A stretch of 16,258 bases of DNA from CAZAQB01 sp964487155 (GTDB lineage: Bacteria; Pseudomonadota; Gammaproteobacteria; Nitrococcales; Nitrococcaceae): assembly GCA_964487155.1 (NCBI GenBank), contig CAZAQB010000072.1:1-16258 (forward strand). The letters are read 5' to 3'. The notes beneath the pieces are model-generated. The model made no database searches. It had not been told where the DNA came from and saw nothing but the letters and a program-made list of their open reading frames with translations. Position numbers and translations under genes: made by a program. This document shows positions 9,203-16,131 of the stretch, one piece after another. Position 1 is the first letter of the stretch. Every line of letters begins with the position of its first letter.

Positions 9203-9991
9203 CTACGCCTCCAGCCCCCCCAGCGCCACGCAGTGGAATCCGGCATCCACGTGCAGCACCTCACCGGTGATGCCCGAGGCCAGGTCCGAGCAGATGAAGG
9301 CGGTGGCGTTGCCCACCTCTTCGATGCCGACGTTGCGGCGCAGGGGCGCGGCAGCGGCATTGAAGTCCAGCATCTTGCGGAAGTTGTTGATGCCGGAAGC
9401 CGCCAGGGTGCGGATGGGACCCGCGGAGATGGCGTTCACGCGGATACCATCACCGCCCAGGTCGGCGGCCATGTAGCGCACGTTGGCCTCCAGGCTGGCC
9501 TTGGCCGGCCCCATGGTGTTGTAGTTGGGCACCGCCCGCTCGCCCCCCAGGTAGGTCAGGGTCACCAGCGAGCCGTTGCGGCCGCGCATGAACGGCCGGG
9601 CCTCCCGGGCCAGCGCCACGAAGCTGTAGCTGCTGATGTCCTGGGCGATGCGGAATCCTTCGCGGGTGCAGTTGTCCACGTAGGAGCCCTGCAGTTCCTC
9701 CTTGGGGGCGAAGCCCACGGCGTGCACCAGGATGTCGAAGCCGTCCCAGCGCTCGCCCAGTTGCTGGAATACCTCGGTGATCTGCTGGTCGCTGGCCACA
9801 TCCAGGGGCAGCAGGATGTCGCTGCCGCAGGCCTGGGCGCACTGGCCCACCCGGGAGCGCAGTTTCTCGTTCTGGTAGGTGAAGGCGAGCTCGGCGCCCT
9901 CCCGGTGCATGGCCTCGGCGATACCCCAGGCGATGGAGCGGTTGCTGGCGATACCGACGATGAGGGCCCGCTTGTCGTTGAGGAATCCCAT
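9203..9991 (-). CDS. fabI: Enoyl-[acyl-carrier-protein] reductase (NADH), FabI
   Basis: This 262-residue protein, the same length as E. coli FabI, reduces trans-2-enoyl-ACP in the last step of each fatty-acid elongation cycle. The Rossmann nucleotide-binding start is GIASNRSIAWG (residues 13-23). The catalytic residues are Y147, Y157 and K164 in the Y-X6-K pattern of FabI (Y-N-T-M-G-P-A-K), matching E. coli Y146/Y156/K163. G93, the position where substitutions give triclosan resistance in E. coli, is wild type. I start at 9991 (MGFLNDKR) to match the family; the open frame continues upstream to 10249 without family resemblance. The ribosome site is weak (GGGAA about six bases upstream). It converges with ppiD and diverges from yejA. 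The TAG stop lies four bases from the heptamer array. Confidence 0.97.
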   Translation of the reverse strand: MGFLNDKRALIVGIASNRSIAWGIAEAMHREGAELAFTYQNEKLRSRVGQCAQACGSDILLPLDVASDQQITEVFQQLGERWDGFDILVHAVGFAPKEELQGSYVDNCTREGFRIAQDISSYSFVALAREARPFMRGRNGSLVTLTYLGGERAVPNYNTMGPAKASLEANVRYMAADLGGDGIRVNAISAGPIRTLAASGINNFRKMLDFNAAAAPLRRNVGIEEVGNATAFICSDLASGITGEVLHVDAGFHCVALGGLEA

Positions 9992-10067
9992 GGCTTGTTC
10001 CCGACTCCCGAGTGGCTGGCGCGGGGACCAGGCCCCGCCGGAGGGCGGATGTGTCGCAGAAAAGGCG

Positions 10068-10088
10068 GCGGCACGCAACCCGTGCCGC
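10068..10088 (-). promoter_or_regulatory. Hairpin in the fabI leader, minus strand
   Basis: A perfect 8-bp stem (GCGGCACG at 10068-10075 with CGTGCCGC at 10081-10088) has a 5-base loop. On the minus strand it is followed within a few bases by CCTTTTC, so it looks like a weak terminator 76 bases before the fabI start. A possible -10 box TAAACT (complement of 10092-10097) sits just upstream, but I see no good -35 box. The 292-base gap 9992-10283 holds this and a candidate yejA promoter; no gene is supported in it. Confidence 0.35.
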
Positions 10089-10218
10089 GACAGTTTAGCC
10101 TGCCGATCCCGCCGAATCGCGTCGGCTGGTGTCAGGCCAGCGGCTGCCTTGAGGGCGCGCCGGCGGACTCGAACCCGGGTCTGTGCTTCAGGCGCCACCC
10201 GACGCCGGCGGGGGCGGC

Positions 10219-10249
10219 CGGACACAGGCATCTCGAACCTTGGTAGCAT
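10219..10249 (+). promoter_or_regulatory. Candidate yejA promoter
   Basis: A -10-like TAGCAT (10244-10249) is preceded by TGG, an extended -10 motif. A partial -35 CGGACA (10219-10224, four of six matches) lies 19 bases upstream. The implied start near 10256 leaves a leader of about 28 bases. The match is modest and is the best I can find in the divergent fabI-yejA gap. Confidence 0.35.
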
Positions 10250-10283
10250 CTGGCGCCGGATGCACCGGCAGGGGAGACCGAAG

Positions 10284-12110
10284 ATGGGTTTGAACAGGGC
10301 TGCGCCCCGGATCGTCGTACTGCTGGCCGCGCTCTGGCTGGCGCCGGCGGCGCCAGCGGCGGATCATGCCATGGCCATGCACGGCGAGCCCAAGTACGGG
10401 CCGGACTTCGCCCACTTCGACTACGTCAACCCCGAAGCCCCCACCGGCGGCAGCCTGCGGCAGTGGACGCTCGGCACCTTCAACAGCCTCAACCCCTTCA
10501 TCCTCAAGGGCGAGCCGGCGGCGGCGCTGGGCAACACCTTCGACAGCCTGGCGGTGCAGTCGGCGGACGAGCCCTTCACCATGTACGGGCTCATCGCCGA
10601 GACCATGGAGGTCGCCGACGACCGCCGCTCGGTGACATTCACCCTGCGCCCCGAGGCCCGCTTCCAGGACGGCAAGCCCATCACTCCTGCCGACGTGATA
10701 TTCACCTTCAACACCCTGGTGGAGCAGGGCAACCCCCTCTACCGCGTCTACTATGGCGATGTCACCGCCGTGGAGCGGACCGGCGAGCGGGAAGTGACCT
10801 TCCGCTTCCGGGACGAGCGCAATGCCGAGCTGCCCCTGATCCTGGCCCAGCTGGACATCCTGCCGGCACACCACTTCGAGGACCGGCCCTTCAACGAGTC
10901 GTCCCTGGAGCCGCTGCTGGGCAGCGGTCCCTACCGGGTGGCGGAAGTGGAAGCGGGGCGCTTCGTCACGCTGGAGCGGGTGCCGGACTACTGGGCCGCC
11001 GACCTGCCCGTGAACGTCGGCCGGCACAACTTCGACCGGTTGCGGGTGGAGTACTTCCGGGACACCAACGCCGCCATGGAGGCCTTCAAGGCCGGGCGCT
11101 ACGATGTGCGCGAAGAGCATGTCTCCAAGATCTGGTCTACCGGCTACGACTTCCCGGCGGTGGAGCGCGGCCTGGTGAACAAGGAACTGCTGCCCCACCA
11201 GATTCCCCAGGGCATGCAGGGCTTCTTCATGAACACCCGCCGGCCGCCGTTCGATGACCGCCGGGTGCGCGAGGCCCTGGGCTACGCCCTGGACTTCCAG
11301 TGGATCAACCAGACCCTGTTCTACGGCGCCTACCAGCGCATCGAGAGCTATTTCTCCAACTCGGAACTGGCCGCCGAGGGGCTGCCGGGACCGGCACAGC
11401 TCGCCCTGCTGGAACCGTTCGCCGAGGCACTGCCGCCCGAAGTGCTGGAGCGTGCCTGGCAGGCCCCCACCACCAACGGCGAAAACGGCCTGCGCCGTAA
11501 CCTGCGCCAGGCCTCTCGGATGCTGACGGAGGCCGGCTGGGTGGTGCGCGACGGCAAGCGGGTGCATGAGGACACCGGCGCCGAGCTCGCCTTCGAGATT
11601 CTCAACAACCAGGCCACCATGGAGCGGGTCATGAACCCCTTCGTGGAGAACCTCAAGCGCCTGGGAATCGATGCCCGCATCCGTACCGTCGATGCCTCCC
11701 AGTATCAGAACCGCATGGAGCAGTTCGATTTCGACATGACCACCCTGCGCTACGGTCAGAGCACCTCCCCCGGCAACGAGCTGTGGGACCGCTTCGGCGC
11801 GGCCGCCGCCGATACCCCCGGCAGCAGCAACTATGCCGGGGTGGCCGACCCGGTGGTCGACGCGCTCATCAAGCAGGTGGTGCAGGCCGACAGCCGGGAG
11901 GCCCTGGTGGAGGCGAGCCGCGCCCTGGACCGGGTGCTGCTGTTCGGCCACTACGCCATTCCCCACTGGTACCTGGGGGCGTTTCGCCTGGCCTGGTGGG
12001 ACCGTTTCGGCCGCCCCGAGACCCGGCCCGCCTACAGCCTGGGGCTGGATACCTGGTGGCTGGACCCGGAGCGCAACGCGCGGGTGCAGCAGGCGCTCGG
12101 TAGCCGTTAG
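10284..12110 (+). CDS. yejA: YejA, periplasmic oligopeptide-binding protein
   Basis: This 608-residue family-5 solute-binding protein (604 in E. coli) captures peptides in the periplasm for the YejBEF transporter. In E. coli the system imports microcin C, and in several pathogens and symbionts it affects resistance to antimicrobial peptides. The signal peptide is clear: basic MGLNRAAPR, hydrophobic IVVLLAALWLA, and a signal peptidase I site after APA near residue 25. Conserved segments include HFDYVNPEAPTGG, the LRPEARFQDGKPITPADV stretch and GLDTWWLDPERNA near the end. The ATG at 10284 has GGGGAGA at 10271-10277; an ATG at 10260 would add eight residues and lacks a site. The final residues and the TAG stop lie within a heptamer repeat, so the native end may have been altered. 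Confidence 0.95.
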   Translation: MGLNRAAPRIVVLLAALWLAPAAPAADHAMAMHGEPKYGPDFAHFDYVNPEAPTGGSLRQWTLGTFNSLNPFILKGEPAAALGNTFDSLAVQSADEPFTMYGLIAETMEVADDRRSVTFTLRPEARFQDGKPITPADVIFTFNTLVEQGNPLYRVYYGDVTAVERTGEREVTFRFRDERNAELPLILAQLDILPAHHFEDRPFNESSLEPLLGSGPYRVAEVEAGRFVTLERVPDYWAADLPVNVGRHNFDRLRVEYFRDTNAAMEAFKAGRYDVREEHVSKIWSTGYDFPAVERGLVNKELLPHQIPQGMQGFFMNTRRPPFDDRRVREALGYALDFQWINQTLFYGAYQRIESYFSNSELAAEGLPGPAQLALLEPFAEALPPEVLERAWQAPTTNGENGLRRNLRQASRMLTEAGWVVRDGKRVHEDTGAELAFEILNNQATMERVMNPFVENLKRLGIDARIRTVDASQYQNRMEQFDFDMTTLRYGQSTSPGNELWDRFGAAAADTPGSSNYAGVADPVVDALIKQVVQADSREALVEASRALDRVLLFGHYAIPHWYLGAFRLAWWDRFGRPETRPAYSLGLDTWWLDPERNARVQQALGSR

Positions 12111-12121
12111 CCGTTAGCCGG
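12101..12121 (+). repeat. Tandem heptamer TAGCCGT at the yejA stop
   Basis: Three consecutive units, TAGCCGT, TAGCCGT and TAGCCGG, followed by another TAG, run through the last codons of yejA. The yejA stop codon (12108-12110) is the first three bases of the second unit. The array continues to within seven bases of the yejB ribosome site. Its unit length is the same as that of the AGGACTG arrays but the sequence is unrelated. Confidence 0.85.
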
Positions 12122-12141
12122 TAGAGCAAGGGATACCCGCA

Positions 12142-13218
12142 TTGCGCGCCTATCTGCTGCGCCGGCTGCTGCTGCTGGTGCCGACCCTGCTGGGTATCCT
12201 GCTGATCAATTTCGTGATCGTGCAGTTCGCCCCGGGCGGGCCCGTGGACCGGGTCATCGCCCAGGTGCGGGGCAGCGGTGCCGAGGCCACCGCGCGCCTG
12301 GCGGGCAGCGCCACCGGCGAGGCCGCCGCCTCCGGCGAGACCCGCGGCAGCCGCGGCCTGCCCCCGGAGTTCATTGCCGAGCTGCGCGCCATGTACGGCT
12401 TCGACCAGCCGGCCTACCTGCGCTTCGGCAACATGGTCTGGGATTACCTGCGCCTGGACCTCGGGGAGAGCTTCTACCAGAGCAAGTCGGTGCTGGCCTT
12501 GATCGGCGAGAAGCTGCCGGTGTCGGTGTCCCTGGGGCTGTGGACCACCCTGTTCACCTACCTGATCTCCATTCCGCTCGGCATCCGCAAGGCGGTGCGC
12601 GACGGTACCCCCTTCGACGTCTGGTCCAGCGCGGTGGTGATCGTCGGCAATGCGGTGCCCTCGTTCCTGTTCGCCATCGCCCTGATCGTGCTGTTCGCCG
12701 GCGGCAGCTTCCTGGACTGGTTCCCCCTGCGCGGGCTGGTCTCCGAGAACTGGGAAGAGCTCTCCTGGCCGGCGCGCATACTGGATTACTTCTGGCACAT
12801 CACCCTGCCGGTGCTGGCCATGACCATCGGCGGATTCGCCGGGCTCACCATGCTTACCAAGAACTCCTTTCTGGATGAGATCAACAAGCAGTACGTGGTC
12901 ACCGCCCGGGCCAAGGGCTGCGACGAAGGGCAGGTGCTCTACCGGCACGTGTTCCGCAACGCCATGCTGATCGTCATTGCCGGCTTCCCGGCCGCTTTCG
13001 TGGGGATACTGTTCACCGGCTCGCTGCTCATCGAGATCATCTTCTCCCTCGACGGCCTGGGCCTGCTGGGCTACGAGGCGGTGATCAACCGCGACTACCC
13101 GGTGGTGTTCGGTTCTCTGTTCGTGTTCTCCCTGCTGGGCCTGCTGCTCAACCTGGCCGGCGACATCACCTACGTACTGGTGGACCCGCGCATCGACTTC
13201 GAGGCCCGGGAAGGATGA
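12142..13218 (+). CDS. yejB: YejB, inner-membrane permease of peptide importer
   Basis: This 358-residue permease (364 in E. coli) pairs with YejE to form the transmembrane channel. Residues 8-29 are the first membrane helix, followed by the large periplasmic loop (about 30-120) typical of DppB/OppB-type subunits, with a stretch rich in Ala, Gly and Arg. Further helices begin at about residue 127. The cytoplasmic EAA-type loop that contacts the ATPase is at about 255-275 (ARAKGCDEGQVLYRHVFRNA). The start is a TTG at 12142: it aligns with the conserved start AYLLRRLLLLVPT and has AAGGGA at 12128-12133 eight bases upstream. The gene is 31 bases after yejA. Downstream a palindromic repeat begins a few bases after its stop. 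Confidence 0.95.
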   Translation: MRAYLLRRLLLLVPTLLGILLINFVIVQFAPGGPVDRVIAQVRGSGAEATARLAGSATGEAAASGETRGSRGLPPEFIAELRAMYGFDQPAYLRFGNMVWDYLRLDLGESFYQSKSVLALIGEKLPVSVSLGLWTTLFTYLISIPLGIRKAVRDGTPFDVWSSAVVIVGNAVPSFLFAIALIVLFAGGSFLDWFPLRGLVSENWEELSWPARILDYFWHITLPVLAMTIGGFAGLTMLTKNSFLDEINKQYVVTARAKGCDEGQVLYRHVFRNAMLIVIAGFPAAFVGILFTGSLLIEIIFSLDGLGLLGYEAVINRDYPVVFGSLFVFSLLGLLLNLAGDITYVLVDPRIDFEAREG

Positions 13219-13221
13219 GGG

Positions 13222-13385
13222 CGGGCGGAGAAGACTAGCCGCAGATGAACGCAGATGAACACAGATCGCAGAGAAGCTCTCGAGGCGGCGTCCGAAGCGG
13301 CGGTGCCGGTGTTTCTCCAGCATCGACTTATCACTCTCCATCCGCGTGCATCTGCGTTCATCTGTGGCTAACAGTCTTCGCCCCC
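13222..13385. repeat. Palindromic 10-base-periodic element between yejB and yejE
   Basis: The left arm (about 13222-13264) reads AAGACT, AGCC, then GCAGATGAAC twice (13241-13260) and ACAGATCGCA. The right arm (about 13340-13385) is its imperfect reverse complement, with GCATCTGCGTTCATCTGTGGC and AGTCTTCGCC. Reverse-complemented, the right arm also steps by ten bases. A spacer of about 75 bases separates the arms. The element starts a few bases after the yejB stop and ends about 17 bases before the yejE start, so it makes up nearly all of the 183-base gap. The sequence resembles CAGATGAACRCAGATG repeats I have seen scattered in many unrelated bacterial genomes. No transposase is present; a MITE-like, non-autonomous origin is possible. 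Confidence 0.85.
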
Positions 13386-13401
13386 ACCGAGCGCCGCTGA
13401 C

Positions 13402-14445
13402 GTGCTGATCCGGCTCAATCCCATCAACCAGCGGCGCTGGGAGCAGTTCCGGGCCAACCGGCGCGGCTGGTGGTCGCTGTGGATGTTTCTGGTGCTGTTC
13501 GTGCTCAGCATGGGGGCGGAGCTCATCGCCAACGACCGGCCCCTACTGGTGCGCTACCAGGGCGAGTTCTACTATCCGGTGTTCCAGAGCTACCCGGAGA
13601 CCGCCTTCGGCGGCGATTTCGCCACCGCCGCCAATTACCGGGATCCTTACGTCCAGGAGCTGATCCAGGAGTCCGGCTGGCTGCTCTGGCCGCCGGTGCC
13701 GTTCAGCTACGACACCCATGACCAGGACCTGGGCCAGCCGGCGCCCTCGCCGCCGGATGCCCGCCACTGGCTGGGCACCGACGACCAGGGCCGGGATGTG
13801 GTGGCCCGGCTGATCTACGGCTTCCGCGTGTCGGTGCTGTTCGGCCTGGCCCTGACGCTTGCCAGCTCCGCGATCGGCGTGGCTGCCGGCGCCGTGCAGG
13901 GCTACTTCGGGGGCTGGCTCGACCTCACCGCCCAGCGCTTCATCGAGATCTGGCAGGGGCTGCCGGTGCTCTACGTGCTGATTATCATCGCCGCCTTCGT
14001 GCCGCCGAGCTTCTGGTCGCTGCTGGGCATCATGCTGCTGTTCAGCTGGACCGCCCTGGTGGGGGTGGTGCGCGCGGAGTTCCTGCGGGTGCGCAATTTC
14101 GACTACGTGCGCGCCGCCCGGGCGCTGGGCGTCTCCGACCCGCGCATCATGTGGCGCCACATCCTGCCCAACGCCATGGTGGCCACCATGACCTTCATGC
14201 CGTTCATCCTCAGCGGCGCCATCGTCACCCTGACCTCCCTGGACTTCCTGGGCCTGGGGCTGCCGCCGGACTCCGCCTCCCTGGGGGAACTCCTCGCCCA
14301 GGGCAAGAACAACCTGCAGGCGCCGTGGCTGGGCATCACCGGCTTCCTGGTGATCTCGCTGCAGCTCAGCCTGCTGGTGTTCGTGGGCGAGGCGGTGCGG
14401 GATGCCTTCGACCCCCGCAAGACCATGCCGCGGAGCGTCCCGTGA
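13402..14445 (+). CDS. yejE: YejE, inner-membrane permease of peptide importer
   Basis: This 347-residue permease (341 in E. coli) is the DppC/OppC-type partner of YejB. The family N terminus is recognisable (RLNPINQRRWEQFRANRRGWWSL split by the first helix at about 29-40). A periplasmic stretch with SYPETAFGGDFA and HWLGTDDQGRDV precedes the transport domain. The EAA-type cytoplasmic loop lies at about residues 238-258 (AARALGVSDPRIMWRHILPN). The end GEAVRDAFDPRKT is conserved. The start is a GTG at 13402, placed by alignment; no good ribosome site precedes it because the palindromic element ends just upstream. The stop overlaps the yejF start by four bases (GTGA), implying coupled translation. 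Confidence 0.95.
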   Translation: MLIRLNPINQRRWEQFRANRRGWWSLWMFLVLFVLSMGAELIANDRPLLVRYQGEFYYPVFQSYPETAFGGDFATAANYRDPYVQELIQESGWLLWPPVPFSYDTHDQDLGQPAPSPPDARHWLGTDDQGRDVVARLIYGFRVSVLFGLALTLASSAIGVAAGAVQGYFGGWLDLTAQRFIEIWQGLPVLYVLIIIAAFVPPSFWSLLGIMLLFSWTALVGVVRAEFLRVRNFDYVRAARALGVSDPRIMWRHILPNAMVATMTFMPFILSGAIVTLTSLDFLGLGLPPDSASLGELLAQGKNNLQAPWLGITGFLVISLQLSLLVFVGEAVRDAFDPRKTMPRSVP

Positions 14446-16028
14446 GCGCCCCGGCGCTATTGCGGATCGAAGACCTCTCGGTGCGCTTCCGCGGCGGCGT
14501 GGAGGCGGTGCGCGGCGTCAGCCTGGAGCTTGGCGACGGCGAGACCCTGGCCCTGGTGGGGGAGAGCGGTTCCGGCAAGTCGGTGACCGCTCTGTCGGTG
14601 CTGCAGCTGCTGCCCTACCCGGCGGCCTCGCACCCGGGGGGCAGCATCCGCTTCCGCGGCGAGGAGCTGCTGGGAGCGGCCCCGGCCCGCCTGCGGGCGC
14701 TGCGGGGCGGCAGCATCGGCATGATCTTCCAGGAGCCGATGACCTCCCTGAACCCGCTGCACACGGTGGAGAAGCAGGTGGGGGAGAGCCTGCTGCTGCA
14801 CCACGGCCTGAACCGGGGCCAGGCCCGGGCGCGGGTGCTGGAGCTGCTCGACCTGGTGGGCCTGCCGGAGCCCCGGCGCCGGCTGACCGCCTTCCCCCAC
14901 GAGCTCTCCGGCGGCCAGCGCCAGCGGGTGATGATCGCCATGGCGCTCGCCAACGAGCCGGAGCTGCTGATCGCCGACGAGCCCACCACGGCGCTGGACG
15001 TCACCGTGCAGGCCCAGATCCTGGAGCTCATCGCCTCCCTGCAGCGGCGTTTCGGCATGGGGCTGCTGCTCATCACCCACGACTTCAACGTGGTCTCGCG
15101 GGTGGCCGACCGGGTGGCGGTGATGCGCCACGGCGAGCTGGTGGAGCAGGCCCCCCGGGAGCAGCTGTTCGCGCGTCCCGCCCACCCCTACACCCGGCAG
15201 CTGCTGGCGGCGGAGCCCTCCGGCGCCCCGGCGGCAGTGCCGCGGGACGCGGCACCGGTGCTGGAAGCCGGCGACATGCGGGTCCACTTTCCCATCAAGG
15301 GCGGCGTGTTCGGCCGGGTGAGGGACCACTTCCGGGCGGTGGACGGCGTGGATCTGTCGGTTCGGTCCGGGGAGACCCTGGGCGTGGTGGGGGAGAGCGG
15401 TTCCGGCAAGACCACTCTGGCGCTCGCCGTGCTGCGGCTGATCCGCAGCCAGGGGGCGATCCGCTTCCAGGGCCGGGCCATCCACGGCTGGGAGGGCCGG
15501 CGGCTGCGGCCCCTGCGCCGCTCCATGCAGGTCGTCTTCCAAGACCCCTTTGGCAGCCTCTCGCCCCGCCTGCCGGTCTCGGAGATCGTCGCCGAGGGCC
15601 TGGACGTGCACGGCCTGGCCCCCCGCGGCGACGCCCGGGATGCGCGCATCCGCGCCGCCCTGGAAGAGGTGGGCCTGGACCCGGAACTGCGCCACCGCTA
15701 CCCGCACGAGCTCTCCGGCGGCCAGCGCCAGCGGGTCGCCTTCGCCCGGGCGCTGATCCTGCAGCCGGCCCTGCTGGTGCTGGACGAGCCCACCTCGGCC
15801 CTGGACCGCTCCGTCCAGGGCCAGGTGGTGGAACTGCTGCGCACCCTCCAGGCCCGGCACGGACTGGCCTATCTCTTCATCAGCCACGATCTCAAGGTGG
15901 TGCGCGCCATGAGCCACCGCATCCTGGTGATGTACCAGGGCCAGGTGGTGGAGGAGGGCGAGGCCGAGGCGCTGTTCCGCCAGCCCCGGCATCCGTACAC
16001 GAGGCGGCTGCTGGAGGCGGCGCTGTAG
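14442..16028 (+). CDS. yejF: YejF, double-domain ATPase of peptide importer
   Basis: This 528-residue protein (529 in E. coli) is two ABC ATPases fused in one chain and powers uptake through YejBE. Domain 1 has Walker A GESGSGKS at 40-47, signature LSGGQ at 155-159 and Walker B with D179-E180. Domain 2 has Walker A GESGSGKT at 317-324, signature LSGGQ at 424-428 and Walker B with D448-E449. The Opp/Dpp C-terminal motif HPYTR occurs after both domains. All catalytic motifs look intact, so both sites should hydrolyse ATP. The GTG start at 14442 overlaps the yejE stop and has GGAG at 14432-14435. An upstream in-frame ATG at 14151 lies inside yejE and is rejected. Heptamer-repeat DNA begins 27 bases after the stop, with no ordinary terminator before it. 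Confidence 0.96.
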   Translation: MSAPALLRIEDLSVRFRGGVEAVRGVSLELGDGETLALVGESGSGKSVTALSVLQLLPYPAASHPGGSIRFRGEELLGAAPARLRALRGGSIGMIFQEPMTSLNPLHTVEKQVGESLLLHHGLNRGQARARVLELLDLVGLPEPRRRLTAFPHELSGGQRQRVMIAMALANEPELLIADEPTTALDVTVQAQILELIASLQRRFGMGLLLITHDFNVVSRVADRVAVMRHGELVEQAPREQLFARPAHPYTRQLLAAEPSGAPAAVPRDAAPVLEAGDMRVHFPIKGGVFGRVRDHFRAVDGVDLSVRSGETLGVVGESGSGKTTLALAVLRLIRSQGAIRFQGRAIHGWEGRRLRPLRRSMQVVFQDPFGSLSPRLPVSEIVAEGLDVHGLAPRGDARDARIRAALEEVGLDPELRHRYPHELSGGQRQRVAFARALILQPALLVLDEPTSALDRSVQGQVVELLRTLQARHGLAYLFISHDLKVVRAMSHRILVMYQGQVVEEGEAEALFRQPRHPYTRRLLEAAL

Positions 16029-16054
16029 GGCGCGCCGCGGGTGCGCTTGTGAAG

Positions 16055-16091
16055 AGGACTGAGGACTGAGGACTGAGTGGGGAGGGGGCTT
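16055..16091 (+). repeat. AGGACTG element, isolated left arm
   Basis: Three perfect AGGACTG units (16055-16075) are followed by AGTGGGG and AGGGGGCTT, the same order as in the two full elements, but no CAGTCCT arm follows directly. It lies 27 bases after yejF. The DNA between it and the next copy (16092-16131) is GC-rich and includes GGGCTTGGAG, which resembles GGGGTTGGAG before copy 1. Confidence 0.85.
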
Positions 16092-16131
16092 CGTGTGGGC
16101 TTGGAGGCGGGGGCGCGGGCCAGGGCTGCTG

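Noticed and set aside
9129..9476. Small protein beginning across the heptamer array (SVLSPQS repeats)
   Set aside because: A seven-base repeat gives the same peptide in every frame on this strand; the remainder is antisense to fabI.
10140..10200. tRNA-like T arm (GGGTTCGAGTCC on the minus strand) in the fabI-yejA gap, as an attachment site or tRNA fragment
   Set aside because: The T stem cannot form five pairs, and no acceptor, anticodon arm or CCA is found.
13170..13361. Small proteins with ICVHLR on the minus strand of the palindromic element
   Set aside because: This is the translation of a dispersed repeat; there is no ribosome site and no conserved gene.
10284..16028. The ABC importer as a new antibiotic-resistance or toxin system
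   Set aside because: All four subunits match YejABEF over their full length and no modifying or toxin gene is linked.
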